A stretch of DNA of 64,000 bases from IMG/VR virus record IMGVR_UViG_3300034102_001457, positions 1-64,000 of that record; one strand, given 5' to 3'. Position numbers and translations under genes: made by a program. Below the pieces are notes generated by a model that saw only the letters and a program-made list of their open reading frames with translations, made no database searches and was not told the origin of the DNA. The stretch is from a virus. Shown here piece after piece: positions 47,493-56,300 of this stretch (the stretch's first letter is position 1; each line of letters starts with the position of its first letter).

Positions 47493-48203
47493 ATGGCACA
47501 ATCCGTAGGTAATGCTAGAAATATTCTAGTCGGTGCATCACCACTGTTCTTGTCAACTATTGACGTTAACGACGCTGATTACATCGAAAACGCAGAAGCA
47601 GGCGTTGCTATTGCAGCAGGCACTAAGACTGTCGGCGTACCAGCATTTGCATCAGGCGTATCATACGCTAACACACTAAATGCCGTCGATCAGACAGCAG
47701 GAAAGTTTGGATACCGTAACGTTGGTTTTACTAACAATGGTCTTCAAATCACATACAACCCAACATTCGACTCAGTAACTGTAGATCAGTTGCTTGATAC
47801 AGCTAAGCTGTTCAAGTCAGCGATGGAAGTTATGATTGCAACAGAAATGTCAGAAGGTACTCTTGAGAACATTGCAACAGTATTCGGACAACCAGCATCA
47901 ACTCTTTCAGACAATGGTTTGGCTGGGGCACAAAATAAGAAGGAACTCGGTCTTGAGGCAGGTGCACTTGGTGCAGCTCCAACAGAGCGTCAGTTAATTG
48001 CAGTTGGACTAGCTCCAACAGCATCTTCAACAGCATCAGAGCGTGTATACTATGCTCGTAGAGTATTGTCTGTACAACAGTCACAATTCTCACTTGCTCG
48101 TACAACACCAACAACATTCCCAGTAACTTTCCGTTTACTCCCAGATGCTAGCTACGCTGGCTCAGAGTACGGCAAGATTATTGACCGTGTTCTAGTAGCA
48201 TAA
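47493..48203 (+). CDS. Major tail (tube) protein
   Basis: 236 aa from ATG 47493, 7 bases after AGGAGG. Begins MAQSVGNARNILVGASPLFL; conserved features are NAVDQTAGKFGYRNVGFTNN, GLQITYNPTFDSVTVDQLLD and FPVTFRLLPD: the beta-sandwich tube plan of siphovirus major tail proteins. High-expression-type codons and its own flanking leader and terminator fit the role. The 113-base leader 47380-47492 has AT repeats but no further gene. Confidence 0.8.
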   Translation: MAQSVGNARNILVGASPLFLSTIDVNDADYIENAEAGVAIAAGTKTVGVPAFASGVSYANTLNAVDQTAGKFGYRNVGFTNNGLQITYNPTFDSVTVDQLLDTAKLFKSAMEVMIATEMSEGTLENIATVFGQPASTLSDNGLAGAQNKKELGLEAGALGAAPTERQLIAVGLAPTASSTASERVYYARRVLSVQQSQFSLARTTPTTFPVTFRLLPDASYAGSEYGKIIDRVLVA

Positions 48204-48233
48204 TAAATTTAATTTATTAACTATACTACAGAG

Positions 48234-48257
48234 GCCCCTAAGAAATTAGGGGCTTTT
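48234..48257 (+). terminator. Intrinsic terminator after the major tail gene
   Basis: GCCCCTAA (48234-48241), GAAA loop, TTAGGGGC (48246-48253), then TTTT. Confidence 0.9.
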
Positions 48258-48261
48258 GTGG

Positions 48262-48290
48262 TTGTATTAGGATATTTCTTTTAGTATAAT
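48262..48290 (+). promoter_or_regulatory. Promoter of the tail-assembly genes
   Basis: TTGTAT (48262-48267), 17 bases, TATAAT (48285-48290). Confidence 0.5.
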
Positions 48291-48320
48291 GTTTATGAGT
48301 AGATCCTAGGAGGACCTAAA

Positions 48321-48653
48321 TTGGCAACAACAGTATATAGCGTAGAAGAGGTACAGCTTCAAAACGGTCAGACCGTAAAGCTAAAGCCACTATCAATAGC
48401 AGAGCTTCGTAAGTTTATGCTAGCAGTTAAGAGAACAGCAGAATCAGAAACAGAAGATGAGACCCTAAACATCTTGATCGATGCCTGTGCAATTGCAATA
48501 GAAAGACAACTTCCAGAACTAGTAGCAGATAGAGAAGCATTTGAGAACGCCTTAGATGTTCCAACTATGAATCGCATCCTAGAAGTTTGCGGAGGGATTA
48601 AGCTTGACGACCCAAACCTACTAGCGGCAGCGGTTCTGGCTGGTCAGAACTAG
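48321..48653 (+). CDS. Tail assembly chaperone G (unshifted product)
   Basis: 110 aa, TTG start 48321 after AGGAGG. KLKPLSIAELRKFMLAVKRT, then MNRILEVCGGIKLDDPNLLA, is the pattern of the first tail chaperone. The gene lies between the major tail gene and the tape measure, and its 3' end holds the slippery heptamer CCCAAAC. Confidence 0.85.
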   Translation: MATTVYSVEEVQLQNGQTVKLKPLSIAELRKFMLAVKRTAESETEDETLNILIDACAIAIERQLPELVADREAFENALDVPTMNRILEVCGGIKLDDPNLLAAAVLAGQN

Positions 48654-48982
48654 ACTTAGCCGCTTTAGAGGGGGAAGTTTTTTTACTAGGACATTGGAAG
48701 AATTACCAGGAACTAGAAGAAAATCTTTCAATGCCAGAACTTGTAAATACTTTAAAGGCTTTAAAGAAAAAGGATTACGACAGTAAAAAGTTTCAGGCTT
48801 CTTTAGCTGGAGTAGATATAGGCGAATACGAAGAAGAAAAGAAAACTTCTAGTTTCGACGAGATACAGTTGAGAGCTGCAGGCATAACTGCTAGCGCAGA
48901 CGATGTTGTATCACTTCAAGGAAGATTCGCAGCAGATGCTGGTTTCGGAATTGGAGCAGGACTAGGATACGTTAAGGAGTAA
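48321..48982 (+). CDS. Tail assembly chaperone GT (-1 frameshift product)
   Basis: The in-frame heptamer C CCA AAC (48611-48617) allows a -1 shift; reading continues from 48617 in the second frame without stop to TAA 48980-48982. The shifted part begins PTSGSGSGWSELDLAALEGE and continues VFLLGHWKNYQELEENLSMP, exactly the kind of T-domain sequence seen in actinophages. The fusion would be 220 aa (99 + 121). The internal ATG at 48731 is therefore not the main start. Such G/GT pairs coat the tape measure during tail assembly. Confidence 0.85.
48611..48617 (+). promoter_or_regulatory. Programmed -1 ribosomal frameshift site
   Basis: CCCAAAC, a perfect X-XXY-YYZ heptamer in the zero frame (CCA at 48612, AAC at 48615), 33 bases before the zero-frame stop. 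Confidence 0.85.
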
Positions 48983-48993
48983 TCTGAATACAA

Positions 48994-51900
48994 ATGGCTG
49001 ACGAAACAATCAGTACCAAGATAGTCGCTAATGCCGACTTTTCAGGTCTTATCGCCGATGTGCATAAGGTTACAGCCAGCCTATCAAAACTTCAGGAAAA
49101 ATTAGCTAGCTCTAATAAGATGATGGCAAATCAAATTGCCGTCATGAACAGATCATTTTCTGACACACTAAGAAGTACAGGTCAGTTCTCCACACACTTT
49201 GTAAGTTTAACTTCAGATGTAGAAAAGTTTGGAAAAAATCTAGATAGCGGAAAGTTAAAGTTAAATCAATACTTTAATGCTTTTAGAGATCAGACTAAAA
49301 CATCTGGTGGTCTTATTAGAGATCTAGCAAAACAACAGGTAGCATTACAAAACTCAGTTCTTCAGCCACTTGGAAGAAATGCACAAGGTCTTATGCAGTT
49401 CAATGTTCAGGTTCCAAGAGGACTTGATACAGTAAAGAACGCTGCAGCGCTAGCAAGAACAGAACTTCAAATTATGAATAAGGTTGTCCAGGATGGTGCT
49501 GGTCAGATTATTAACTTTGGTAAAAATACTCAGTGGACAGGTCGTCAGTTAACAGTCGGACTTACCGTACCGCTAGTAGCATTTGGCAACGCCGCTGCAA
49601 AAGCTTTTAGAGAAGCAGATCAAGAATTAGTAAGATTAACAAAGGTTTACGGTGATGTTGCAGGAACTTCTGCAGTAGAGCTTGGCAAAGTAAGAGATGA
49701 TGTTGTTCAGACATCAAAAGAAATTTCACAGGCTATGGGAGTTTCCTTTAAAGAAACAATTGCATTAGCGGCAGATATTGCAGCAACTGGAAAAACTGGA
49801 GACGATCTTTTAGGATCAGTAAGGGAAACAACCAGGCTAGCAGTGCTTGGTGAAGTAGACCGTCAAGAAGCAATGAAAGCAACACTCGCTATTCAATCAG
49901 CTTTTAAGCAAAATACAGATGAGCTTTCAGAATCTATTAACTTCCTTAACGCAGTTGAAAACCAAACTTCAACAACTCTAAATGACCTCGTAGAAGCTAT
50001 TCCAAAAGCAGGTCCAGTTATTCAAGGATTGGGAGGAAGCGTACAAGACTTAGCTCTTTACTTAACTGCTATGCGTGAAGGTGGCATTAATGCATCAGAA
50101 GGTGCAAACGCATTAAAGTCAGCACTAGCGTCTTTGATTAACCCAACAGATGTAGCTGTTAAAAAGTTTCAAGGACTCGGCATAGATTTACTCGGTGTAG
50201 TAAATAACAATGCTGGAAATCTTACTGGCACACTAATGGCATTACAAGGAGCTTTAGATAGTTTAGATCCACTGCAGAAGCAGCAAGCGATTGAACAACT
50301 ATTTGGAAAGTTTCAATTTTCAAGACTAAATGCTCTTTTTGAAAACTTAGGAAGACAAGGAAGTCAGACCTTACAGGTTTTGGATTTAATGAATCAGTCT
50401 ACTGCAGGATTAGCTCAGGTGGCTGATCGAGAATTAACAGCAGTAACAGAGTCAGCATCTGGTAAATATAGAAGAGCTCTAGAAGGGCTAAAGGCTTCTC
50501 TAGCCGAAGTAGGAGAACAATTTTTACAAATTAATACTGTTTTAATTACAGTAATAGATAAGATAGTTCAGTTTGCTATGAACTTGCCTGGCCCAGTTAA
50601 GCAGATACTAGCCCTACTTGGTGGAGTTACAGCAATAGCTGGCCCACTTATTATGTTAACTGGTCTTCTTGCAAACTTCTTTGGTAACATGGCAAAGGGT
50701 GTATTCCATATAAAGGCTTTCCTAAAAGGTGGAGAAGGCTTTAAATATTTAACCCCAGAAATGCTAGCAGCGGAAAAAGCTGGCAAGCTAGTAGAACAAT
50801 CTTTTTATAGTGATGCTAAAGCAGCAGCAGTACTACAACAAGCGCTAAGAAATTTATTAGATGAATTCTCTCTACTAGAAGCAAAGGCAAAATCTGGATC
50901 AATAGCTGTAAATCCAGCAGTCAGCACAATGGCTGGGAATCTTGTTATGGCAAGCGGAAGAGTTGTTAACCCAGCACATCCTCTAGTTGGCGCAATGGGA
51001 TCTCGTGCAAGCACTCATATGGTTCCTAGATCTGGAATGACAGAGACTGAAAGACTTCAGCAAACAATATTTGGAATGGTTCCAGGATCAATCCCAGTAA
51101 ATCAAAAAATTGGTCAAAACCCTCAAATATATATGAATGATAATTTGCCAGATGTTCCTGGACTTACTAAAATAGGTGGAACATCAACTGGAATTGTTGC
51201 AGGCGAAGCTGCAAAGCACCACGCAATGATGGCAACACTTGCAATGCAATCTAAAGCAGAAATAGACGAGCTTAAGAAGCAAATGGTTGCAACTGGATTA
51301 TTAAGTAAAGACTTTATGAATCAATTTGATGACATATTGCCAATTGTTTCAAAGCTAACAGATAACGCTGCAAGAGAGTCTGCGCTAATTGTTTCTGAAT
51401 TACGTGCAGGTAAACTAAACGTTGAGCAAGCTAGAGCAAAAATTATAGCATTAAATCTAGAAACTGAAAGAATGATTTCTTCATCCATGCAGGCTCATGC
51501 AGTTTCAATGGGAAGAACTATAAACCCAACAATGGTTCCTACATTAAACCAGCCTGTAGTAGATGCTACTGGCAAATCTAATATGAGAGAGCTATTCAAA
51601 AAAGGAAAGACTAGAGACTTTATTAATAAAGTAGCTGGAGCCCTAGGAGTGAGAACTTCAGGAGCAGGATATAATATTGAAACAACAGTTCCAAAAAGAT
51701 TAAATAGAGGAAACATTGTTCCAGGAACTGGCAATACAGATACAGTTCCAGCAATGCTTACCCCAGGAGAATTTGTTGTAAATAAAGAAGCAACCGCAGA
51801 AAATCTTCCTTTATTGCATGCAATCAATCAAGGCAACTTCGGAGGATCGGTATCTTCTGAAACTAGAAATTATGGTCCTATAAATCCAGCTCTTATGGCA

Positions 51901-54900
51901 AGTGTTGGAAAGATGTTTTCTAGAACTGGAAGTTTTGCTAGAAGATGGTTCTGGGATACAAGCACAGGATCAAGCCTTGCTGGACAAAGAAGTTCTTTAA
52001 TTAGATCTATTTCTAAAAGACCTATTTTAAATAGAAATGGAGTTCCTTACACAGAAGCAGAATTAAGAAAAGCGCCAAAAGAAGAAATACAATCCTTATG
52101 GGCTAATTATGATAGAGGTCACGTAGCCCCACACAGATCAATCAGCGGAAGCGACAGTTACTTTGCGCCAGGAATACTCATGCCTATGTTTAGGGGCTCT
52201 AATAGATCTATGATTAGCGGTGGAGATCCTGTAGCAATTGCAAAAAGTTTAGAAACCCAATCAATTCATCCAACAGTATTTTTAGATGAAGCGGCAGAAG
52301 CATTTGGATATACGGCTGGTGCAAGAACAGATGCTGCTTATAATGCACTTGTAAAAGCTTTATATGGCAGAGGTAATAAAAAGTTTGATCCAAAGTCTGG
52401 GGACTCTTTTGAAAAATTTGCATTTGACACAATCTCTCCATTTTTAAAAAATATTAAAAACGGTAGTGGCGCAAATCTTCTAGATGATCTTTCAAGAATT
52501 GGAACATTAAGAGGAACTCAATCTAATAGATCTTCTACTGGATCTGGAATAGGTTCTATAGGACCGTATGCAATTGCAGATGATTACTTTAATCTTAAAA
52601 TGAATTCTGGTGGAATGGTTCCAGGTTACAACGCAGGCGGAGTTATAGGAAATGTATTAAAGAGCACTGCATTTAAAAACCTAGGAGCAAAATTTGGTAA
52701 GATAGGAGATAGTTGGGGAGCCACTTCTCTATCTCTTGGCATGGGAAAGAAATTATTTGGAAGTTCAGGGCTTACTCCTAAAGCACAAAACTTAATGTAT
52801 GGAAAGCTCATCAGCAATCTTGAAAAAGAAAGACCGTATGGATATGTGACAAATGCTCAAGGACATCTTCAAAGAGCTTTAGAGCCAGATATTGTAGACA
52901 TACTTCTTAAATCATCAGCTAGCGATGTACTTAGTTCGGGCGGGAAAAGCTTAAGTAAAATTGATAGAGAAATATTGCGAACTAAATATGCAAACTGGGA
53001 CTCAAAATCATGGACTCCATCAACGTCTAAAATAAGAAAACAAATGTTTGGAATGAACAAGGGTGGAATGGTGCCAGGAGTTCAATACCTTAATGAAGGC
53101 GGAATGGTACAGGGCACCCAATATCTGGAAGATGGAGGAGAAGTTGCTCCCCGTAGAGGTGGAATGATAAGAGGTCTAATTGCTGGATCAGCAGTTGGCC
53201 TAGGCGGACAAATGCTTGGATCAAAGGTTGGCGGACCAATTGGAACTGCTATACAAATAGCATCTATGATTGCAAGCATGGGAATGGGCTTTGGCGCAGG
53301 CGGAGGTACAAAAGGTGGCGGGATGGTATCTAGACAAATGGATAAAATTCCTACTCAGTTAAAGCAACCAATAGGTCCATTAAATGGATTGGCACAGGCA
53401 GCAGCAAAAACTGGAGGAAGTCTTTCAGGAATACTAAGAGTATTTGGTCCGCTTCTTAAGGGATTCTCAACATTACTTAAGTTAACTAGTCCTTTAGGAT
53501 TAGCAATTACTGGACTGACCGCAGGCATAGGTTTATTTGTTAAGATAAAAAGAGAACAAGCAAAGGCTTTAGAGACAGGAAGACTTGCATACGGTATGGA
53601 TGCAGAGGCTGCTGAAAAGGCAGGCTTTAAATATACTGACTATAACGCTAAAATTAAAACAGCCATTGAAGATGCAAAAGCATTAAAAGAAAAAAATATA
53701 ATGGTTTATGAAAGCATGACAAGAGCTAACGTTCCAATGACTATGACAATTGAGCAATACAAAAAGCTTAAGGAACAAGTAAAGTCAACAATGGGAAGCT
53801 ATATAGATCTATTTAGCCAAACAGATAGAAAAGATGTTGGCACAGTAGCTGTTCAATTAAAGGCACAGTTTATGGCAGCAGGAGATTCTGCAGAAACTGC
53901 TACAGCTAAAATATTTACAATGATTAAGCAGTCTGAAAATGCTAACATGGCTGCACAGGCAATTAGCACTAATGCCTTCCAAAGCATTCAAAATATGGAG
54001 CAGGCTTCGGCACAGACAGTAAAAACTTTTGAGGCTGCAATGAAAACTGGAGATGCTGAATCGCAAGCCAGAGCATTGCACAGTGTATTCCAAGCAATGG
54101 ATGCAAGCCTACAGTCAACTGTCGATGAGCAAAAGAAGTTGGGAGATACTGGAGAAGATACTGCAAATAGAGTTGCTTCAGCGGTTGAAAATAAGTTAAA
54201 TAAAATCAACCAGCTATTTGGCACTCAGGCAAATCTATCTGAGGATGTTATTAACGAAATAGGAAAGACAGACCCACTTTTGGCTGAGATGCTCAATGAC
54301 ACAGATACACTAAATAGCGCATGGGCTAAGTATAGATTAACTATTAGCGGAGTTGCTATGAATTTCCAATTCATGAGTGGCGAAGCAGCAATTGCCGCAA
54401 ATCAATTAAATGAAATAGTAAAGGCCCAGGTTCAGCTTAATCCTGCTGTTGTAGCCGCAAACAAAACATATAAGGGCATGACTGATGAGATTGCAAGACT
54501 TGAAAAAGCCCAAAAGGGACAATCTGTAAAAGCTCAATATAATGCTAAAGAAGAAACCGATAGATTACAAAAACAAATTGCAGCAATTAAAAAAGCTGCT
54601 CAAGATAAAATTGAAGGAATTCGCAAAGCAACTGATGCAGAAAATACTCAGTTAGAAATTCAGAAGGCTCAGCTAAGAGCTCAACAGCAATTAATCCAAG
54701 GCAATATGTCTGCATATGCTGAAGAGCAAATGACTATTGAGCAGTTAATGAATGAGTCTAATCGTAAAGATGCAGAGGAAGCAATTCTTGCTAAGGCCGA
54801 CATTGACATTAAGCCTCTTCAGGATAAGCTAGATGCTATGGCAGACAAGCAAGAAGCCATGGCCAAGAAGGCGGCTCTTGCTGGGGAAAGCCTAACTGGA

Positions 54901-55797
54901 CTAAGATCTAAAGCTGATACATATAATTCTGGATTAACAGAGTACACAACTAATCTTAATAACCTAATGCTAAAGCTCCAGATAGAGGGAGATAAGTTTA
55001 AGATGACTGATGAGTTTAAGACAACCATGACTGCCCTTGAAAAGCTAGGAACATCTTTAGGCATAAAGACCACACCTCAACAAGTATTAGATCAAATTGG
55101 TGCAGCACTTTCTAAAAATCAAATTTTAGCACAAGAGGTTAATATATTAACTGGTAAGATTAGAGATGGAAGCATAACTGGATCTGGAACATTTAAAGAC
55201 CCATTTAGCTTAGGTGCACAAGGCATTGGAACCAAGGGAGATATTCAGGGTGCAAGCCTTAAGAATTATGGAAACGTATTAAAAGACTTTGGTGAAATAG
55301 GAATTAGCCAGAAGCTTAAGAACTTTGCTTACAAGCAAGGCTTAGTAATGGGAGATTATTTTTCAGCAGAAGACGAAAAGGGACTTGTTTCTGTGTTTAA
55401 GGTAAAAGATGAAGACGGAAATATTGAAAGAGTAAAAAATCCTTATGTAAAGAAATGGGGCGGCGGACCAGTAGTTAAAGGACAAACATATGCTACAAAT
55501 GATAAGCTTAATGCTCTAGGATATCAGCAAGAAGGCTTTATACCGTTTACTCCACAAGTGAGTGGAACTATTTATCCAAATATTGCCACTATGCCGAGAT
55601 ACGATATTGGCTCTAATACTAAAATGACTGGGGTTAATATTAGCAATAGCCCAAGCAGCAACAACGTTTATAATATTGATATAGCGCTAAATGGTACAAC
55701 CGTTACTGCAGAAGATGTAATGCGTAGCTTTAAGAGAGAGCTTGCGTTAGTCAATGCAAAAGAAGGAATTGACAGAAGATTTGGAGGAAGCCACTAA
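48994..55797 (+). CDS. Tail tape measure protein
   Basis: 2267 aa; sets tail length and occupies the tube lumen. N-terminal coiled coils are followed by the TP901/PhageMin_Tail core (FKETIALAADIAATGKTGDD, LVEAIPKAGPVIQGLGGSVQ, about 250-380), hydrophobic membrane-active segments (about 528-565, AMNLPGPVKQILALLGGVTA), the actinophage motif GTGNTDTVPAMLTPGEFVVN (about 908-927), further GGMVPG motifs (about 1205 and 1357) and C-terminal coiled coils. Two uncharacterised segments lie between the VPG motifs (about 940-1190 and 1215-1350). The length is at the large end of the family and would fit a tail of several hundred nanometres. Confidence 0.9.
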   Translation: MADETISTKIVANADFSGLIADVHKVTASLSKLQEKLASSNKMMANQIAVMNRSFSDTLRSTGQFSTHFVSLTSDVEKFGKNLDSGKLKLNQYFNAFRDQTKTSGGLIRDLAKQQVALQNSVLQPLGRNAQGLMQFNVQVPRGLDTVKNAAALARTELQIMNKVVQDGAGQIINFGKNTQWTGRQLTVGLTVPLVAFGNAAAKAFREADQELVRLTKVYGDVAGTSAVELGKVRDDVVQTSKEISQAMGVSFKETIALAADIAATGKTGDDLLGSVRETTRLAVLGEVDRQEAMKATLAIQSAFKQNTDELSESINFLNAVENQTSTTLNDLVEAIPKAGPVIQGLGGSVQDLALYLTAMREGGINASEGANALKSALASLINPTDVAVKKFQGLGIDLLGVVNNNAGNLTGTLMALQGALDSLDPLQKQQAIEQLFGKFQFSRLNALFENLGRQGSQTLQVLDLMNQSTAGLAQVADRELTAVTESASGKYRRALEGLKASLAEVGEQFLQINTVLITVIDKIVQFAMNLPGPVKQILALLGGVTAIAGPLIMLTGLLANFFGNMAKGVFHIKAFLKGGEGFKYLTPEMLAAEKAGKLVEQSFYSDAKAAAVLQQALRNLLDEFSLLEAKAKSGSIAVNPAVSTMAGNLVMASGRVVNPAHPLVGAMGSRASTHMVPRSGMTETERLQQTIFGMVPGSIPVNQKIGQNPQIYMNDNLPDVPGLTKIGGTSTGIVAGEAAKHHAMMATLAMQSKAEIDELKKQMVATGLLSKDFMNQFDDILPIVSKLTDNAARESALIVSELRAGKLNVEQARAKIIALNLETERMISSSMQAHAVSMGRTINPTMVPTLNQPVVDATGKSNMRELFKKGKTRDFINKVAGALGVRTSGAGYNIETTVPKRLNRGNIVPGTGNTDTVPAMLTPGEFVVNKEATAENLPLLHAINQGNFGGSVSSETRNYGPINPALMASVGKMFSRTGSFARRWFWDTSTGSSLAGQRSSLIRSISKRPILNRNGVPYTEAELRKAPKEEIQSLWANYDRGHVAPHRSISGSDSYFAPGILMPMFRGSNRSMISGGDPVAIAKSLETQSIHPTVFLDEAAEAFGYTAGARTDAAYNALVKALYGRGNKKFDPKSGDSFEKFAFDTISPFLKNIKNGSGANLLDDLSRIGTLRGTQSNRSSTGSGIGSIGPYAIADDYFNLKMNSGGMVPGYNAGGVIGNVLKSTAFKNLGAKFGKIGDSWGATSLSLGMGKKLFGSSGLTPKAQNLMYGKLISNLEKERPYGYVTNAQGHLQRALEPDIVDILLKSSASDVLSSGGKSLSKIDREILRTKYANWDSKSWTPSTSKIRKQMFGMNKGGMVPGVQYLNEGGMVQGTQYLEDGGEVAPRRGGMIRGLIAGSAVGLGGQMLGSKVGGPIGTAIQIASMIASMGMGFGAGGGTKGGGMVSRQMDKIPTQLKQPIGPLNGLAQAAAKTGGSLSGILRVFGPLLKGFSTLLKLTSPLGLAITGLTAGIGLFVKIKREQAKALETGRLAYGMDAEAAEKAGFKYTDYNAKIKTAIEDAKALKEKNIMVYESMTRANVPMTMTIEQYKKLKEQVKSTMGSYIDLFSQTDRKDVGTVAVQLKAQFMAAGDSAETATAKIFTMIKQSENANMAAQAISTNAFQSIQNMEQASAQTVKTFEAAMKTGDAESQARALHSVFQAMDASLQSTVDEQKKLGDTGEDTANRVASAVENKLNKINQLFGTQANLSEDVINEIGKTDPLLAEMLNDTDTLNSAWAKYRLTISGVAMNFQFMSGEAAIAANQLNEIVKAQVQLNPAVVAANKTYKGMTDEIARLEKAQKGQSVKAQYNAKEETDRLQKQIAAIKKAAQDKIEGIRKATDAENTQLEIQKAQLRAQQQLIQGNMSAYAEEQMTIEQLMNESNRKDAEEAILAKADIDIKPLQDKLDAMADKQEAMAKKAALAGESLTGLRSKADTYNSGLTEYTTNLNNLMLKLQIEGDKFKMTDEFKTTMTALEKLGTSLGIKTTPQQVLDQIGAALSKNQILAQEVNILTGKIRDGSITGSGTFKDPFSLGAQGIGTKGDIQGASLKNYGNVLKDFGEIGISQKLKNFAYKQGLVMGDYFSAEDEKGLVSVFKVKDEDGNIERVKNPYVKKWGGGPVVKGQTYATNDKLNALGYQQEGFIPFTPQVSGTIYPNIATMPRYDIGSNTKMTGVNISNSPSSNNVYNIDIALNGTTVTAEDVMRSFKRELALVNAKEGIDRRFGGSH

Positions 55798-56300
55798 TGC
55801 CTATGATTTTACCTAGAGGTTCGGTTTTGAGTATAGAGGCAAAAGACCTTCTAGCAACTCCAGAAGGAACTACTAAAATTTGGAATAAGATTACTGAGCA
55901 CAACAGATCAGACATTGGCATGTCCATAGAAAGAATTGAAAAGGTTGTAAGAACTTCTAACGGAACTTTAAGAAAGAACTATATTGCAGACAAAAGAAGG
56001 TTCTCTATGTCTTGGACAATGCTTCCATCTTATCGCACATTAACAGTTGACGGTGCATGGGGAGCAGAAGATTTAAGATCATTCTATTTAAGCGATGACG
56101 GCAAAAAAGAATTTAATATAAGACTTAACCTGGCAAAGGGTGGGGCAGATACATCTTCTTCAGGTGCCCTATATACGCCAAACATGGCAAAGACATCATC
56201 AGAGCTTTATACGGTGGTATTTGGAGGCTGTAATTTTTCAGTTGTAAAACGTGGTCTACAGCCACACTGGAATGTTTCTATTGAACTGGAAGAGGTATAA
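55797..56300 (+). CDS. Distal-tail-like protein, 167 aa
   Basis: Begins MPMILPRGSVLSIEAKDLLA, overlapping the tape-measure stop. KRRFSMSWTMLPSYRTLTVD and a beta-rich end (PHWNVSIELEEV) fit the minor tail protein that usually follows the tape measure (Dit-like, first ring of the tail tip), although shorter than the usual 220-300 aa. Confidence 0.65.
   Translation: MPMILPRGSVLSIEAKDLLATPEGTTKIWNKITEHNRSDIGMSIERIEKVVRTSNGTLRKNYIADKRRFSMSWTMLPSYRTLTVDGAWGAEDLRSFYLSDDGKKEFNIRLNLAKGGADTSSSGALYTPNMAKTSSELYTVVFGGCNFSVVKRGLQPHWNVSIELEEV

Noticed and set aside
48731-48982. Separate 83-aa gene starting at ATG 48731
   Set aside because: The frame is open far upstream to the CCCAAAC site and the upstream residues match tail chaperone T-domains; the ATG is internal and has no ribosome-binding site.
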